Below are positions 63,249-64,000 of a stretch of 64,000 bases of DNA, in pieces (the stretch's first letter is position 1; each line of letters starts with the position of its first letter). A program made the translations under genes and the position numbers. The notes beneath the pieces were generated by a model. It was given only the letters and a program-made list of their open reading frames with translations, searched no databases and was not told the DNA's origin. Source of the DNA: Pseudoruegeria sp. HB172150. Its GTDB lineage: Bacteria > Pseudomonadota > Alphaproteobacteria > Rhodobacterales > Rhodobacteraceae. The stretch spans positions 124,001-188,000 of the forward strand of contig NZ_JAATNG010000003.1 in NCBI RefSeq assembly GCF_013184805.1. The letters are read 5' to 3'.

Positions 63249-63569
63249 ATGGCCACCGTCGCAGTCACAGACGACACCTTCGAATCAGAGGTGGTGAATT
63301 CCGAGGTCCCCGTCGTGGTGGACTTCTGGGCCGAATGGTGCGGCCCCTGTAAGCAGATCGGCCCGGCGCTCGAAGAGCTGGCGGTCGAGTATGATGGCAA
63401 GATCAAGATCGCCAAGGTGAACGTGGACGAAAACCCGTCGATGCCGGCCCAGCTGGGCGTTCGCGGCATTCCGGCGCTGTTCCTGTTCAAGGGCGGTCAG
63501 GTTGTTTCGAACAAGACCGGCGCCGCGCCGAAGGCCGCTCTGAAAGGCTGGATCGACGAAGCCGTCTGA
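63249..63569 (+). CDS. trxA: Thioredoxin 1
   Basis: 106-residue thioredoxin, the general disulfide reductant. The active site [13 protein letters not shown] has Cys31 and Cys34, and cis-Pro is in [18 protein letters not shown] before the ATG at 63249 decides the start; a frame from 63192 is not needed. It ends in a bidirectional terminator. Confidence 0.96.
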   Translation: MATVAVTDDTFESEVVNSEVPVVVDFWAEWCGPCKQIGPALEELAVEYDGKIKIAKVNVDENPSMPAQLGVRGIPALFLFKGGQVVSNKTGAAPKAALKGWIDEAV

Positions 63570-63591
63570 TCCACCACCGGATTTGCAAAAG

Positions 63592-63617
63592 GGGCGTCCT
63601 TCTCGGGCGCCCTTTTT
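63592..63617. terminator. Bidirectional terminator between trxA and the kinase-like gene
   Basis: GGGCGTCC (63592-63599) pairs with GGGCGCCC (63605-63612, one G-U) around TTCTC and is followed by five T. AAAA precedes it, so it also works on the minus strand, where the kinase-like gene ends at 63618. Confidence 0.8.
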
Positions 63618-64000
63618 CTATTCGTCAAAGACCCGGTCGATCAGCGGCTTCAGCCCCTGCATCCGCCGCTTCTGCGCCGGGCGCCTGTCCTGCGGTCGCG
63701 CGGGCAGGGCGATCCAATCGGTCAGAATACGCATCGGTATCAGGAACCCTACGCTTGGGTCGTCGGGCCCGACCAGGTCATAACCTTCGAAGAACCCCGC
63801 ATTCGTATCAGCCGACAGGATCACACCCTTGGGCGCGTCTGCACCGAACAAGGTGGCATAGTCGACCAGCAGGCGCGAAAGATCGTGGCCCACCGGCGCG
63901 CTGTTTCCGCCTGCAAAGTCGATGCCGGATACCGAGCCGGGCGCAATCACTATATTGCGCAGATGAAGGTCGCCGTGGGTCATCGACGAGACGGTCTCTC
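63618..64000 (-). CDS. Aminoglycoside phosphotransferase-fold kinase-like protein, 5' part outside window
   Basis: The last about 128 codons of a minus-strand gene whose reading frame stays open to the right edge. The visible part has the catalytic loop MTHGDLHLRN and the Mg-binding Asp in SGIDFAGG, as in small-molecule kinases of the APH family. The N-terminal lobe is missing, so substrate cannot be judged. The ATG at 63983 is inside the catalytic domain and cannot be the true start. Confidence 0.75.
   Translation of the reverse strand, partial: ETVSSMTHGDLHLRNIVIAPGSVSGIDFAGGNSAPVGHDLSRLLVDYATLFGADAPKGVILSADTNAGFFEGYDLVGPDDPSVGFLIPMRILTDWIALPARPQDRRPAQKRRMQGLKPLIDRVFDE

Overview
The window looks like a chromosomal segment of an alphaproteobacterium of the Rhodobacteraceae (Roseobacter-type). 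Base composition is GC-rich with strong C/G at third codon positions. The gene content fits that group: AddA/AddB instead of RecBCD, alphaproteobacterial CsgH, PncA and PncB, a compact homogentisate cluster, a tsaE-amgK-murU-addB-addA-trxA run, and a hairpin leader on serC. I see no tRNA, rRNA, CRISPR array, transposase or integrase. About 57 protein genes are supported, two of them very short (a 38-residue membrane peptide and a possible 18-codon leader ORF).

Layout. 1-2.5 kb: end of a sugar-acid route (alpha-ketoglutaric semialdehyde dehydrogenase and KdgD). 2.5-4.1 kb: a minimal minus-strand curli operon (curlin, CsgH, curlin) without secretion genes. 4.2-13.7 kb: single genes (TrhO, a saccharopine dehydrogenase-like/DUF4166 protein, an AGCS symporter, methionine aminopeptidase, a Tat-exported nitroreductase-like protein, an RHH-regulator pair, PncA, AraC regulator, GST). 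13.8-16.4 kb: ECF sigma factor, membrane anti-sigma factor and secreted subtilase. 16.6-17.9 kb: PncB. 17.9-19.3 kb: an AT-rich two-gene island encoding a small helical protein and a membrane-anchored dCTP-deaminase/dUTPase-like protein. 19.3-26.2 kb: a minus-strand run (amidinotransferase, DUF3137, ArfB, a structured small transcript, queuosine precursor transporter, phytase-like esterase, MepA, UMF1 transporter). 26.3-31.8 kb: YggT, RecQ, YaaA, hybrid histidine kinase. 31.9-39.4 kb: alpha-2-macroglobulin plus PbpC. 39.6-48.1 kb: thiolase, a MarR regulator with clear operators, and the homogentisate cluster. 48.1-53.9 kb: phosphatase, complete serine synthesis (serA, serC and divergent serB) and an asparaginase. 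54.1-63.6 kb: IalB-like protein and the tsaE-amgK-murU-addBA-trxA run, ending in a partial kinase gene.

How the genes fit together. KdgD and the semialdehyde dehydrogenase are consecutive steps to 2-oxoglutarate. PncA and PncB are consecutive NAD-salvage steps, although not adjacent. HmgA and FahA flank the maleylacetoacetate isomerisation step, for which no classical gene is present locally; a DinB-fold protein in the cluster is a candidate. AmgK and MurU recycle cell-wall sugars, while MepA, PbpC and the macroglobulin act on or guard the periplasm.

The most interesting items are (i) the AT-rich dCTP-deaminase-like/membrane two-gene island with its own near-consensus promoter, (ii) an anti-sigma factor whose periplasmic domain resembles the propeptide-like region of the protease encoded next to it, (iii) a small transcript before arfB with a 16S-complementary Shine-Dalgarno sequence that can pair with a downstream stretch, (iv) a MarR operator lying inside the promoter spacer of hmgA, (v) a 71-bp element present twice in the window, and (vi) a 116-bp nested-palindrome element before pncA.
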